DNA of 64,000 bases, taken from assembly GCF_051201625.1 (NCBI RefSeq), contig NZ_CP179203.1:2914001-2978000 (forward strand). The letters are read 5' to 3'. The notes under the pieces were generated by a model, which saw only the letters and a program-made list of their open reading frames with translations, ran no database searches and was not told the origin of the DNA. The DNA comes from Shimia sp051201625 (GTDB taxonomy: Bacteria; Pseudomonadota; Alphaproteobacteria; Rhodobacterales; Rhodobacteraceae). This document shows positions 1 through 9,618 of the stretch, in pieces. Numbering within the stretch: position 1 is the first letter of the stretch; the number at the start of each line of letters is the position of its first letter. The position numbers and the translations under genes are program-made.

Positions 1-1281
1 TGCCAGCAACAACGCTCCACCCACGCCCAGTAAAGCGACTTGGTTTCTGGTTTGCGCCTTAAAAGCGGCCACCTCCACAGCACGTTTTTCTTCTGGCGTC
101 AGTTCAGGCACGACTTCCTTGGGCTTTGCCGCAATCGCCTGCACTTTGGGTGGCGGCGGTGGGAAGGTAATCTCGCCCTCAAACGTCACAGTGGCCCCAC
201 GGATTACGTCGTCTTCCATGTCGTGATTGATTTGACCATCTTTTTCTGGCGTCAGATCAGTCAACATGTGGCGGATGTTGGTGGCATAAAGTGATGAGGC
301 TTGAGCACCCATTCGGCTGGGGAAATCCGTGTAACCAACGATTGTCACACCGTTTTCAGTCACGATCTTCTCATCCATGACGGTGAGTTTACAGTTACCG
401 CCTTTTTCCGCAGCCAGATCCACAATAACTGATCCCGGCTTCATCGCCGCAACCATATCTTCCGTCCACAGTTCTGGCGCTTCGCGGTTCGGAATAAGCG
501 CCGTTGTGATGACAATGTCTATCTCCGGGGCTAATTCCCGGAACTTGGCGAGCTGCGCTTCCCTGAATTCAGGAGATGAGACGGCAGCATAACCGCCGGT
601 TGCAGCACCATCCTGTTGTTCTTCATCAAAGTCGAGATAGACAAATTCCGCGCCCATCGATTCAACCTGCTCTGCCACTTCGGGACGCACGTCGAACGCG
701 AGCGTTATGGCGCCAAGCGAGGTCGAGGTCCCGATTGCGGCCAGACCGGCCACACCGGCACCAACGACTAAAACTTTGGCTGGAGGAACTTTACCTGCAG
801 CAGTAATCTGGCCAGTAAAAAAGCGACCAAAATTGTTACCTGCCTCAATTACCGCCCGGTAACCGGCGATATTCGCCATTGACGACAACGCATCCATCTT
901 TTGGGCACGGCTGATACGCGGTACCATTTCCATGGCAATCACATTGGCACCCTTTGCCTTGGCAACGCCCATGCCCTCTTCATTACCAGCAGGGTTGAAG
1001 AAAGAAATTAAAGTTTTACCTTTCGCCAGCCGCTTCAATTCTGTTTCATTCGGCTGGCGGACCTTCGCAATAACATCAGAGGCCTTCCAAAGCGCCGCCG
1101 ACGTTTTGATAACTTCGACGCCCGCTTCTTTGTATAAAGCGTCCGAAAAGCCCGCATTGGACCCTGCGCCACTTTCTATCGCGCACTCATATCCAAGTTT
1201 CTGAAGCTGCTTGGCGGAGTCCGGCGTCATCCCGACGCGGTTTTCCCCGCCGAACGACTCTTTTGGTGTTCCGATCTTCAC
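1..1281 (-). CDS. pntA: NAD(P) transhydrogenase subunit alpha, 5' part (C-terminus beyond window)
   Basis: Proton-translocating transhydrogenase alpha subunit, which moves hydride between NADH and NADP+ at the inner membrane together with PntB. The reading frame stays open from a GTG at 1281 to the window edge (427 codons of a usual 510-525). The start is supported by an AGGGGG ribosome site about 8 bases upstream. The N-terminal alanine-dehydrogenase-like domain reads KIGTPKES and ends in a Rossmann motif GAGVAGLAA. A proline-rich linker (FPPPPPKV) follows, then the first hydrophobic residues of a membrane segment at the window edge. The family assignment is secure. The gene is truncated only by the window boundary. 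Confidence 0.95.
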   Translation of the reverse strand, partial: MKIGTPKESFGGENRVGMTPDSAKQLQKLGYECAIESGAGSNAGFSDALYKEAGVEVIKTSAALWKASDVIAKVRQPNETELKRLAKGKTLISFFNPAGNEEGMGVAKAKGANVIAMEMVPRISRAQKMDALSSMANIAGYRAVIEAGNNFGRFFTGQITAAGKVPPAKVLVVGAGVAGLAAIGTSTSLGAITLAFDVRPEVAEQVESMGAEFVYLDFDEEQQDGAATGGYAAVSSPEFREAQLAKFRELAPEIDIVITTALIPNREAPELWTEDMVAAMKPGSVIVDLAAEKGGNCKLTVMDEKIVTENGVTIVGYTDFPSRMGAQASSLYATNIRHMLTDLTPEKDGQINHDMEDDVIRGATVTFEGEITFPPPPPKVQAIAAKPKEVVPELTPEEKRAVEVAAFKAQTRNQVALLGVGGALLLA

Positions 1282-1414
1282 GTTTTCTGTCCCCCTTCGC
1301 TGAAAGAGCAAGATTGTTGTGCACAGATTGTGCCACAGTTAAAAAAAATTGATACGTCCAACTTTTTGCGCACGGATAGTGTCAATTCATTGGATATTGA
1401 ACGACGGCAACTCA

Positions 1415-1876
1415 CTACATCCACCTGCGCACTTTTTTTTCGTAGTGCGCGAATTCGAGCCTGAATTTTCGCCTTAGCCGTTCTTCTTCTGGTAGGACGA
1501 ACCGCCGTTCGATCACCCAAACAAAAATAGGTATTAGCAACAGTGCCAACACCGCATCCCAATACAGGATCATCCCAGCAAGAATCAAGAAATCTCCGAG
1601 GTAGATCGGGTTTCGCGAACGGGAAAAGACCCCACTTTGCACCAGTCTGTCTGCCTCGCTGTGCGGGAGAATGGTCGTCTTGTGACGTCTCATCTCAAAA
1701 GCAGCAAGAGCAATTAAAATCACACCACACCCAACCAACAAACCTGCGGCAAGATCCACCCAAATCAAACTCACATTTAATCCAAGAGGCAAAGCTTCAG
1801 CCTGAACCCACGCCACTGCCAGAAAAAAAGTGAGCCATGATGGCGGAATATCTATCCAATTCAACATGTTAATCAT
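1415..1876 (-). CDS. Isoprenylcysteine carboxylmethyltransferase-like membrane protein
   Basis: About 153 residues with three to four hydrophobic segments. The C-terminal half carries the ICMT/PEMT signature: RNPIYLG, then an acidic-basic stretch (EEERLRRKF) and a tail ending VRRWM. Members of this family are integral membrane methyltransferases that use S-adenosylmethionine; the bacterial substrates are mostly unknown, so no specific substrate is claimed. Three start codons lie close together (TTG 1885, ATG 1876, ATG 1867) and none has a clear ribosome site; 1876 is a choice rather than a result. It is transcribed toward pntA with a gap of about 130 bases and divergently from the SDR gene. 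Confidence 0.8.
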   Translation of the reverse strand: MINMLNWIDIPPSWLTFFLAVAWVQAEALPLGLNVSLIWVDLAAGLLVGCGVILIALAAFEMRRHKTTILPHSEADRLVQSGVFSRSRNPIYLGDFLILAGMILYWDAVLALLLIPIFVWVIERRFVLPEEERLRRKFRLEFAHYEKKVRRWM

Positions 1877-2025
1877 TATATTCAATACAGCAACATGCCT
1901 GAACTTCCGAAGATACCAATAGGCTCGTTCGAACCGACCACTTCATCAGCTTTTCTAGCTCATCCAACATTCGACTGCTCTTATCAGCATTAAATTCAAA
2001 GGCAAGTTGTCAACGCGACGCGTGA

Positions 2026-2051
2026 CAAAAATACCAAGGAAGGTATTTTTG
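2026..2051. promoter_or_regulatory. Perfect 10-bp inverted repeat in a divergent intergenic region
   Basis: CAAAAATACC is followed after six bases (AAGGAA) by its exact reverse complement GGTATTTTTG. The repeat sits in the 396-base space between two divergently transcribed genes. A dyad of this length and spacing suits an operator for a dimeric regulator; it could also fold as a hairpin in RNA. No regulator gene lies next to it. Seen directly; the function is inferred. Confidence 0.5.
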
Positions 2052-2165
2052 ATCGTTGGCTTCTAAAATAAAATGGTGCAGCGCATCTATTAAAGGCTTC
2101 TATTTTTGAACAAAAATTTACCCAGTTAGAAACGCCGCCAGCAGTCAGTTTATAAAAAAGGGTAG

Positions 2166-2238
2166 GACAATTGCACTTTTATAATTCAAAACAAGACGTC
2201 ATTTCGCCAACTAATTAACTTGCCTAAGACAATTGCAC
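2166..2238. repeat. Two 11-bp direct repeats upstream of the SDR gene
   Basis: GACAATTGCAC occurs at 2166-2176 and again at 2228-2238, start-to-start 62 bases. Each copy contains the palindrome CAATTG. The second copy ends 34 bases before the SDR start, a position suited to a regulator binding site. The rest of 1886-2272 is AT-rich and shows no gene apart from the dyad at 2026-2051. Confidence 0.45.
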
Positions 2239-2272
2239 AAATAAGCTAGAAACAACCAAAATGGAGAGAAAT

Positions 2273-3025
2273 ATGCATCTGAAAGGCAAACATGCTTTGG
2301 TCACAGGAGGAGGCACGGGGATCGGGCTCGCAATTGCGCGCGCATTGGCAACGGACGGAGCGCATGTAACCATCACAGGCCGTCGAATAGAAATATTGGA
2401 AAATGCTGCGAGTGACTTTTTGCACCCGCTTTTAATGGATGTGCGCAACGAAAAAAGTACCGTGCAAGCTGTTAAAAAAGCAGTCGCAGAACGCGGCCCA
2501 ATTCAAATTTGCGTCGCGAACGCTGGGGTAGCCGAAGGACGAGCGCTCCACAACACAGACATGGACTTTTGGGACAACATGATTGCAACCAACCTGACAG
2601 GGGCTTTTATGACGGTTCGTGAATGCTTTAACTCCATGCATCAAACTGATTGGGGTAGAGTTATAATCATCAGTTCAATTGCCGGTGTCCGAGGCTTAAA
2701 AGGAGGCATGGCATACACAGCAACCAAACACGGTGTGATTGGAATGATGCGCGCTTTGTCCGAAGATTATCTTGGAAAGCCATTTACTTTTAATGCAATC
2801 TGCCCCGGATACGTGGAAACGGACATCATCACGCGCAACATCCAAACTATTAGAGATCGTGCCGGAGTAACCGAAAAGGACGCGCTTGAATTAATGGTCA
2901 GTGCAAACCGTCATAAACGCTTGATCGCTCCCGAAGAAATTGCAGAGGCCGCTCGTTGGCTATGCGGGCCCGGCTCAGCTAGCATCAATGGCCAAACTAT
3001 CAAGATTGCAGGTGGTGATATTTAA
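2273..3025 (+). CDS. Short-chain dehydrogenase/reductase (SDR), classical type
   Basis: 250-residue NAD(P)-dependent oxidoreductase. Visible motifs are the cofactor-binding TGGGTGIG near the N-terminus, the structural NAG, the catalytic Ser in ISSIAG, and Tyr/Lys in YTATK; the length is usual for the family. The start at 2273 (MHLKGK) is preferred over the ATG at 2261 because GGAGAG lies 6-7 bases before it and overlaps the earlier codon. The substrate cannot be read from sequence; related proteins include 3-oxoacyl-ACP and 3-hydroxybutyrate dehydrogenases. It appears monocistronic, is convergent with the puuD-like gene, and is preceded by a dyad and direct repeats that may be regulatory. Confidence 0.9.
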   Translation: MHLKGKHALVTGGGTGIGLAIARALATDGAHVTITGRRIEILENAASDFLHPLLMDVRNEKSTVQAVKKAVAERGPIQICVANAGVAEGRALHNTDMDFWDNMIATNLTGAFMTVRECFNSMHQTDWGRVIIISSIAGVRGLKGGMAYTATKHGVIGMMRALSEDYLGKPFTFNAICPGYVETDIITRNIQTIRDRAGVTEKDALELMVSANRHKRLIAPEEIAEAARWLCGPGSASINGQTIKIAGGDI

Positions 3026-3334
3026 CAACAAACGTACTACCGCGTAGGCACTTTTTTATTATGTCGTTGGGAAACAGTCGACTATCGACCCACTTTTGCG
3101 AATTTCTTAATTTGGAATAGCGAATTACAACATTCCTGGGAAAGATCAGGGTTCTACATCGCTACCAGTGAATCGCGTTGTGACGTATTGCTACGGATCA
3201 AAACTAGGTTGTTATTTGGTAAAGGACCTCAGAACAGCCGAAGACCCCAAAACCGCTTCATTCACGCGATTTGAACAGATGGCATGTCAAGGGACTATCC
3301 ATATTAACGGCATCGTGCTGATACAGACAGGGTT
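3026..3334. other. Convergent intergenic region, no gene seen
   Basis: 309 bases between the stops of the SDR gene and the puuD-like gene. An open frame starting at 3168 runs backwards through the 3' end of the puuD-like gene and has no recognisable content. I see no convincing terminator or RNA. Confidence 0.5.
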
Positions 3335-4114
3335 TTATGCTGACTTTAATATTGGAATACTCGGTCCACCGTTTGCCCAAGCGTGGACGGCTGCACCGAA
3401 CGCCTCAAACAATGGGCGTGACACTGGATCATTAACAGCATCCCACTCTGGATGCCACTGCACAGACAATGTGAACCCGGGAGCGCCCTCGATGTAGCAC
3501 GCCTCGGGTGTCCCGTCTGGGGCGTGCCCATCAATTACAATGCCAGATCCAGCCCGATTGATCCCCTGCCCATGAAGTGTGTTTGTCATGACGGTCTCTG
3601 AGCCGATGAGACGATGAAACAGTCCATTTTCAGTGAAGGTAACTTTGTGACGCAAGGCAAATTTTTCTTCTAAGGTGCCTTCTGGGGGCATACGATGATT
3701 GTTGCGCCCCGGCAAATCGCGAATCTCAGGATACAGCGATCCCCCCATGGCCACATTAACTTCCTGAAAACCACGGCAAATTCCAAGAAACGGTTGTCCA
3801 CTTTCAACGCAAGCGCGAACTAATGGTAATGTGATCGAGTCGCGAGCCCTATCGAACGCACCATGAGCCTCTGTGGCAATCTCACCGTATTCCTCTGGAT
3901 GAACGTTCGGTCGCCCGCCAGTCAATAAAAATCCATCACATCGAGAAATTAGCTCTGAAATTGTTACTAACCTAGGATCTGCGGGAATAAGTATGGGCAT
4001 ACATCCGCTGACACTGGCTACCGCTTCAGAATTCATCGAACCACCGGCATGCGCTGGATACTGATCGTTAATCAGGTATTGATTCCCTATAATTCCAACA
4101 ACCGGCCTTACCAT
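3335..4114 (-). CDS. puuD: Gamma-glutamyl-GABA hydrolase-like class I amidotransferase (peptidase C26)
   Basis: 259 residues with a glutamine-amidotransferase fold. The nucleophile is Cys113 in GICRG and the His/Glu pair is H221/E223 in QWHPEW; an LLTGG motif precedes them near residue 65. PuuD hydrolyses gamma-glutamyl-GABA in putrescine degradation, but this family (Pfam Peptidase_C26) also acts on other gamma-glutamyl amides, and no other putrescine genes are nearby, so the symbol marks family resemblance. It lies upstream of no obvious partner; the next gene on the same strand is the GlcG-like gene, about 68 bases away. Confidence 0.88.
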   Translation of the reverse strand: MVRPVVGIIGNQYLINDQYPAHAGGSMNSEAVASVSGCMPILIPADPRLVTISELISRCDGFLLTGGRPNVHPEEYGEIATEAHGAFDRARDSITLPLVRACVESGQPFLGICRGFQEVNVAMGGSLYPEIRDLPGRNNHRMPPEGTLEEKFALRHKVTFTENGLFHRLIGSETVMTNTLHGQGINRAGSGIVIDGHAPDGTPEACYIEGAPGFTLSVQWHPEWDAVNDPVSRPLFEAFGAAVHAWANGGPSIPILKSA

Positions 4115-4181
4115 TCAGCGCTCCGCTTTACTCTGCTCTTAGCAGTTATATGAGCTCCCCAAAAAATGCAAAAGCGCCAAC

Positions 4182-4607
4182 TCACGCCAGCCCTTCAAGC
4201 CCTGCAGCAACAATTCCCGTAAGTGCTGCCTCTGCATCGTTCTCAGACGTATCACCAGTAACACCAACTGCTCCTATCACTGCACCTTTGCGATCCTTCA
4301 CGAGAACACCGCCAGGCACCGGCACAACCTGACCACCAAACACTCCGTTCAATGCGGCACCAAAATGGGGGCGCTCAATTGAAACCTCAGCGATCACCGA
4401 ACTTGGAGCACCGAACATTATCGCTCCGTAGGCTTTACCGTGAGCAATCTGAAACCGCCCAGGTGAGGCTCCGTCCTCGCGTTCGAAAGCCAGGACATTT
4501 CCACCCGCATCTAACACGATGACTGACAAAGGTTTTAGTTGCATTGCACGCCCCTTCTCCAGCGCTTTACGAATAATTGTTCGTGCTTTCCTCAGTGCAA
4601 TCGCCAT
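4182..4607 (-). CDS. GlcG/HbpS-family protein beside malate synthase G
   Basis: About 141 residues. The fold is recognised from LDAGGNVLAF near residue 35, GKAYGA, and a glycine-rich end (PGGVLVKD, GAVGVTGD). GlcG/HbpS proteins are found with glycolate/glyoxylate genes, and HbpS binds haem, but their biochemical role is poorly defined. An ATG at 4607 lies 8 bases after AAGG; an in-frame GTG at 4613 is too close to that site. It follows glcB on the same strand with a 60-base gap, consistent with one operon for glyoxylate use. Confidence 0.85.
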   Translation of the reverse strand: MAIALRKARTIIRKALEKGRAMQLKPLSVIVLDAGGNVLAFEREDGASPGRFQIAHGKAYGAIMFGAPSSVIAEVSIERPHFGAALNGVFGGQVVPVPGGVLVKDRKGAVIGAVGVTGDTSENDAEAALTGIVAAGLEGLA

Positions 4608-4668
4608 AGTCACTACCTTTTAAAATTTGGTTTTCGCGTATCTTTTCGCAAGAGATACTTTTCACATC

Positions 4669-6810
4669 CTAGAGTGTTGATTTCAGCTCCAAGCGGCGCG
4701 CGTGCAGAACGGGTTCTGTGTATCCTGAGGGTTGCATGCGTCCCCTGAATACCAAATCACACGCAGCTTGAAAGGCGATCCCGTCAAAATCGGGAGCCAT
4801 CGGTTTGTAAAGTTGATCTCCTTTGTTTTGACGATCAACAACTGCAGCCATCTTACGCATTGCCTGCATAACCCGTGCCTCACTGACAACGCCGTGGTGC
4901 AACCAGTTTGCAAGAGCCTGACTAGAAATACGACAGGTCGCGCGGTCCTCCATCAGGGCAACGTCATTGATGTCAGGCACTTTTGAGCAGCCAACCCCCT
5001 GATCTACCCAACGCACCACATACCCTAAAATTCCTTGTGCATTGTTTTCTATTTCGCGTGAAATAACTTCGTCACTCAGATTTGCACCGTTCAATAATGG
5101 AATTGTTAACAAATCATCCAGCTCTCCTCTTGCGCCCGCAGCCTTGATCTCTGCTTGTCGCTCCAAAACATTAACGCGATGGTAATGTGTCGCGTGGAGT
5201 GTCGCCGCCGTTGGAGATGGCACCCACGCACAGTTTGCACCAGACCGCGGATGCCCGATTTTCTGCTCCAACATCGCGTGCATCAGGTCTGGCATGGCCC
5301 ACATGCCTTTGCCAATTTGAGCTTTACCCTGCAAGCCGCAGGCTAATCCTATATCTACATTGCGGTCCTCATAAGACTCGATCCACGGAGTTGTTTTCAT
5401 ATCGCCTTTACATAGGAAAGGGCCTGCTTCCATCGAGCTGTGTATCTCATCGCCAGTCCTATCGAGGAAGCCAGTATTGATGAAGGCGACACGTGATTTT
5501 GCGGCTCGGATGCATTCTTTCAGGTTCGCGCTAGTCCTTCTTTCTTCATCCATGATGCCAAGTTTTACTGTGTTACGCGGCAAGCATAAAATATCTTCAA
5601 CACATGAGAAAACGTCATTGGCAAACATTACTTCATCCGGACCGTGCATCTTGGGCTTAACAACGTAGACCGATCCATGCAGAGAGTTGCCACCATCACG
5701 CGCCAAATCGTGCATTGCGATCAAAACAGTGATAAGCGCATCCATAAGACCTTCACCAATTTCAAAACCGTCCCGATCTATGACGGCCGTATTCGTCATC
5801 AGGTGGCCAACGTTTCGCACCAGCATCAATGACCGGCGCTTTACTGTAAATGTTGTGCCGTCAGGTGCGGTGTAGAGCGCGTCGTCAAAGAGCTTTCGCG
5901 TAAACGCCACATCACCTTTTATGACTTCCTCATGCAAATCGCCCTTCATCAAGCCCAACCAATTAGTGTAGGCTGCCACTTTGTCTTGCGCGTCCACGCA
6001 GGCTACAGAATCCTCGCAATCCATGATTACCGAAACCGCCGCTTCGAGGTTCACTGCAGCTATATTTGCAAGATCTGTTCTACCCGGACCAACTTTTGGA
6101 TTAATCAAGATCTCAATCTTAAGAAAATTGTTTTCCAAAAGGACGCTCTGCCAACCTTCACCACTCATATGTCCGAGATATTGGCCTGCATTCTTTAGGC
6201 CCACGGCTGCGCCATCGACAATTAAAGATAGTGTTTCAGCCACTTCTATCCCAGTTACGTCCGACCAGCGCACACCATCGAGGGGGACCGCCTGATCCAA
6301 AAATGACTTAGCCCAAGCAATCACCGTTCTACCGCGATCTTCATCATATTCGCCACGTTTTGGCAATTCACCGAGGGCATCTGTGCCATAAAGCGCATCG
6401 TAGAGGTTTCCCCACCTCGCATTGGCTGCGTTCAGGGCGAAGCGGGCATTTGTTATTGGTACCACTAACTGTGGTCCGGGTATGTTGGCAATTTCGGGAT
6501 CGACATTGATGGTATCAATCGAGAAGTCTGGTCCCTCTTTTTTGAGATAACCAATCTCCTCCAGAAAGATTTGATACGCATCTGCGTCATGCGCTTGACC
6601 TCGGGCAGCAACGTGCCATGCGTCAAGCTTTTGTTGGAATGCTTCTCGCGTTTCAAGCAACTCCCGATTACGAGAGCCATAATCGTGAGCTAGACGACTA
6701 AGTCCCGACCAGAACGTCTCTTGGGATACACCAGTGCCTGGCAATGCCTGATCTTCAATGAATGTGACTAATTCAGTGGCTACCTGTAGTCCATATTTTT
6801 CAATTCGCAC
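4669..6810 (-). CDS. glcB: Malate synthase G
   Basis: 713 residues, the normal size for the monomeric G isoform. It condenses glyoxylate with acetyl-CoA to give malate. Characteristic segments include the VVPITNARFALNAANARWG block, IMDCEDSVA, KPKMHGP, and GLACGLQGKAQIGKGMWA followed by the GANCAWVPSPTAATLHA region. Translation starts at a GTG (6810) with AGGGG about 8 bases upstream; this codes MRIEKYG. It is the first gene of a glcB-glcG-like pair. It is divergent from pepN, with 213 bases between. No isocitrate lyase or glycolate oxidase genes occur in the window. Confidence 0.97.
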   Translation of the reverse strand: MRIEKYGLQVATELVTFIEDQALPGTGVSQETFWSGLSRLAHDYGSRNRELLETREAFQQKLDAWHVAARGQAHDADAYQIFLEEIGYLKKEGPDFSIDTINVDPEIANIPGPQLVVPITNARFALNAANARWGNLYDALYGTDALGELPKRGEYDEDRGRTVIAWAKSFLDQAVPLDGVRWSDVTGIEVAETLSLIVDGAAVGLKNAGQYLGHMSGEGWQSVLLENNFLKIEILINPKVGPGRTDLANIAAVNLEAAVSVIMDCEDSVACVDAQDKVAAYTNWLGLMKGDLHEEVIKGDVAFTRKLFDDALYTAPDGTTFTVKRRSLMLVRNVGHLMTNTAVIDRDGFEIGEGLMDALITVLIAMHDLARDGGNSLHGSVYVVKPKMHGPDEVMFANDVFSCVEDILCLPRNTVKLGIMDEERRTSANLKECIRAAKSRVAFINTGFLDRTGDEIHSSMEAGPFLCKGDMKTTPWIESYEDRNVDIGLACGLQGKAQIGKGMWAMPDLMHAMLEQKIGHPRSGANCAWVPSPTAATLHATHYHRVNVLERQAEIKAAGARGELDDLLTIPLLNGANLSDEVISREIENNAQGILGYVVRWVDQGVGCSKVPDINDVALMEDRATCRISSQALANWLHHGVVSEARVMQAMRKMAAVVDRQNKGDQLYKPMAPDFDGIAFQAACDLVFRGRMQPSGYTEPVLHARRLELKSTL

Positions 6811-7023
6811 AATCAGATCCCCTCTTGTTTACGCTAACCGTCGCTTCACCTAGATTATGTGTTTGATGTTGGCAATAAAATTGGTCAACAATTTTGGCCA
6901 AACACACTTTGTTGATTATGCTGACAATCCAGCGCATTTTATGCATGTCAGCACCGAGATTGGCGACTTGTAGGCACGAGCCGATGCGCTACATCTTTCA
7001 GAAACCAACAACAGGATATTTCG

Positions 7024-9618
7024 ATGCGCGATGATAAAACCGATACAACCTATCTGAGCGACTACAAACCATTTGGCTGGACCATTGATGACGTGAACTT
7101 GACCTTCCGGCTGCACCCTACTGCGACTCGCGTGATCTCATTGATACGCTTCCGCCCCAACCACAATCAGCAGAACAAGAAATTTTTCTTGCATGGTGAA
7201 AATCTTAAACACATTTCGGTTAAGATTGATGGCCAAGACGCACATCCTAGGCACGTTGACGGCGGCATCGAAATTGACGTGCCAGACGCACCGTTTGACT
7301 GGGAATCCGAAGTCGAAATAAACCCTAAGTCCAACACTGCGCTTGAGGGACTTTACATGTCTAACGGCATGTATTGTACGCAATGTGAAGCAGAGGGCTT
7401 TCGCAAGATCACATGGTATCCAGACCGCCCAGATGTGATGGCTAAATTCACAGTCCGAATTGAGTCAACTCACGCGCACACGCCGATAACTCTGTCAAAC
7501 GGGGACAGACTTCACCAATCGGTTGTTCAAAACGAGAAGCAAGCTCCCACAATTTCCATTTACCACGATCCCTGGCCAAAACCTGCCTATCTGTTTGCAT
7601 TGGTTGCAGGCGACCTGATTGCGCATCGAGACAAATTCACTACTAAGTCGGGTAAAGATGTTGATCTCGCTATTTGGGTTCGTCCAGGTGACGAAAAAAA
7701 ATGTGCTTTTGGTATGCACGCACTTAAAAAATCAATGAAATGGGACGAGGATGTTTACGGTCGCGAATATGATCTAAACGAGTTTAACATAGTGGCGGTC
7801 GACGATTTTAATATGGGTGCCATGGAAAACAAAGGGCTAAACATTTTCAATTCATCGTGCGTACTAGCAAGCCCGGAAACATCTACCGATGAAAACTTCG
7901 AACGTATTGAGGCCATCGTCGCACATGAGTATTTTCACAATTGGACTGGGAACCGTATCACATGCCGCGACTGGTTTCAGCTTTGCCTAAAAGAGGGTCT
8001 CACTGTCTATCGCGATCAACAGTTTACAGCCGATATGCGATCCGCGTCGGTAACGCGTATTTCCAACGTGTTAGCACTTCGAGCACGGCAATTCCCGGAA
8101 GATCAAGGACCACTTTCGCACCCCGTACGGCCGGAAAGTTTTAGAGAGATCAATAACTTTTATACTGCAACAGTGTATGAAAAGGGTGCTGAGCTAATTG
8201 GCATGCTGCGAACTCTAGTGGGCGATGAGGAATACGCCAAAGCGCTGAACCTATATTTTGAACGTCATGATGGCGATGCTGCAACCATAGAAAACTGGGT
8301 TAAGGTGTTCGAGGACTCGACAGGCCGCGACCTTGGCAATTTCAAACGCTGGTATTCACAGTCTGGAACACCAAAAGTTTCCGTTCGAGAAGAATATCAT
8401 GGCGATACCTTTTCGTTGCACTTTAGTCAGAAAACTGCGCCGACACCGGGGCAAGAAGAAAAGGCGCCTCAAGTAATTCCAATCGCTTTAGGTCTACTTG
8501 ACACCAATGGTGTTGAAATACTTGAAACAACCGTTCTGGAACTTACTCAAGCCAGCCAAAGTTTCCGTTTCTCCGGACACAAAAAGCGTCCAATACCGTC
8601 CATTTTGAGGAATTTCTCAGCACCCGTTATTCTGGATCATGACACAGACAGTGCACGCCACACTTTTTTACTCACTCACGACACAGACCCGTTCAATCGC
8701 TGGGAAGCAGGCCGTATACTCGCTCGCGACTCCCTGATCGAAAGCATTTTAAGGAACGCTAAACCCGACATGGCTTACCTTAAGGCTTTGCGTGCGGTTT
8801 TGCGAGATGAGACCCTTGATCCTGCCTATCGGGCGCTGATGCTTGGTCAGCCATCGCAATCAGAGTTAGCGGCGCAACTGAGTGAAACAGGATACACTCC
8901 CGATCCTGCTGCCATACACTCGGCAAGCGAAAGCCTACGCTCCGCAAAGGCGGCTCACTTTGCAGACATCTTGCCCGACTTATATGCCACCAACATTGTG
9001 GATGGACCATTTTCATCAAATGCTATTGGCGCGGGAAAGCGAGCGCTATCTAATACCGCTCTCGCCCTTCTGACACGATTGGATGGTGGCAAGTCCGTGG
9101 CAAATCAGTACGCCACTGCAAACAACATGACGCAGCAATTAGCAGCTTTGAGTATAATGTTGGATGCAGGACAAGGCCAAGAAGCATTGACTGCATTTTA
9201 CAACCAATGGCGCGATGATCGGCTTGTGATTGACAAGTGGTTTAGCCTGCAAATAGTTCACGCCAAACCGGAAACGCTTGCCGAAACTGCGCGCAGTCTA
9301 ACGAAACACTCCGATTTTGATTGGAAGAATCCTAACCGCTTCAGGTCAGTTATTGGTGCCCTTCAAGCAAATCATGCGGGTTTCCACTTTGCAGACGGAA
9401 AAACTTACACCCTGCTTGCTGATTGGTTACTTACTCTTGACCCTGTGAACCCGCAGACAACCGCCCGAATGTGTACGGCGTTTCAGACGTGGCCACGTTA
9501 CGATGCAAATCGGCAAGAAAAAATAATTTCGCAACTAAAACGAATAATTGCGCATCCCAATCTGAGCCGTGATACGAACGAAATGGTTTCCAGAATGCTC
9601 GACGGACAAAATGATTGA
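7024..9618 (+). CDS. pepN: Aminopeptidase N (M1 family)
   Basis: 864-residue zinc metallopeptidase that removes N-terminal amino acids from peptides in the cytoplasm. The exopeptidase motif GAMEN is at 265-269 and the zinc site HEYFH at 301-305, with the third ligand E324 in KEGLTVYRD; a Tyr lies further on in YEKGAEL. The length matches the bacterial alanyl aminopeptidase type. An AGGAT ribosome site lies 8 bases before the ATG. Its last eight bases overlap the next gene (ATGATTGA), so the two are probably translationally coupled. Confidence 0.97.
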   Translation: MRDDKTDTTYLSDYKPFGWTIDDVNLTFRLHPTATRVISLIRFRPNHNQQNKKFFLHGENLKHISVKIDGQDAHPRHVDGGIEIDVPDAPFDWESEVEINPKSNTALEGLYMSNGMYCTQCEAEGFRKITWYPDRPDVMAKFTVRIESTHAHTPITLSNGDRLHQSVVQNEKQAPTISIYHDPWPKPAYLFALVAGDLIAHRDKFTTKSGKDVDLAIWVRPGDEKKCAFGMHALKKSMKWDEDVYGREYDLNEFNIVAVDDFNMGAMENKGLNIFNSSCVLASPETSTDENFERIEAIVAHEYFHNWTGNRITCRDWFQLCLKEGLTVYRDQQFTADMRSASVTRISNVLALRARQFPEDQGPLSHPVRPESFREINNFYTATVYEKGAELIGMLRTLVGDEEYAKALNLYFERHDGDAATIENWVKVFEDSTGRDLGNFKRWYSQSGTPKVSVREEYHGDTFSLHFSQKTAPTPGQEEKAPQVIPIALGLLDTNGVEILETTVLELTQASQSFRFSGHKKRPIPSILRNFSAPVILDHDTDSARHTFLLTHDTDPFNRWEAGRILARDSLIESILRNAKPDMAYLKALRAVLRDETLDPAYRALMLGQPSQSELAAQLSETGYTPDPAAIHSASESLRSAKAAHFADILPDLYATNIVDGPFSSNAIGAGKRALSNTALALLTRLDGGKSVANQYATANNMTQQLAALSIMLDAGQGQEALTAFYNQWRDDRLVIDKWFSLQIVHAKPETLAETARSLTKHSDFDWKNPNRFRSVIGALQANHAGFHFADGKTYTLLADWLLTLDPVNPQTTARMCTAFQTWPRYDANRQEKIISQLKRIIAHPNLSRDTNEMVSRMLDGQND

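Noticed and set aside
3168..3497. Open frame of 109 codons on the plus strand
   Set aside because: More than half lies antisense to the puuD-like gene, whose active-site motifs are clear; the rest has no features.
6860..6905. TTGG...CCAA dyad between glcB and pepN, resembling a GntR-family operator
   Set aside because: Only four matching bases on each side with a long spacer in AT-rich DNA; too weak to claim.
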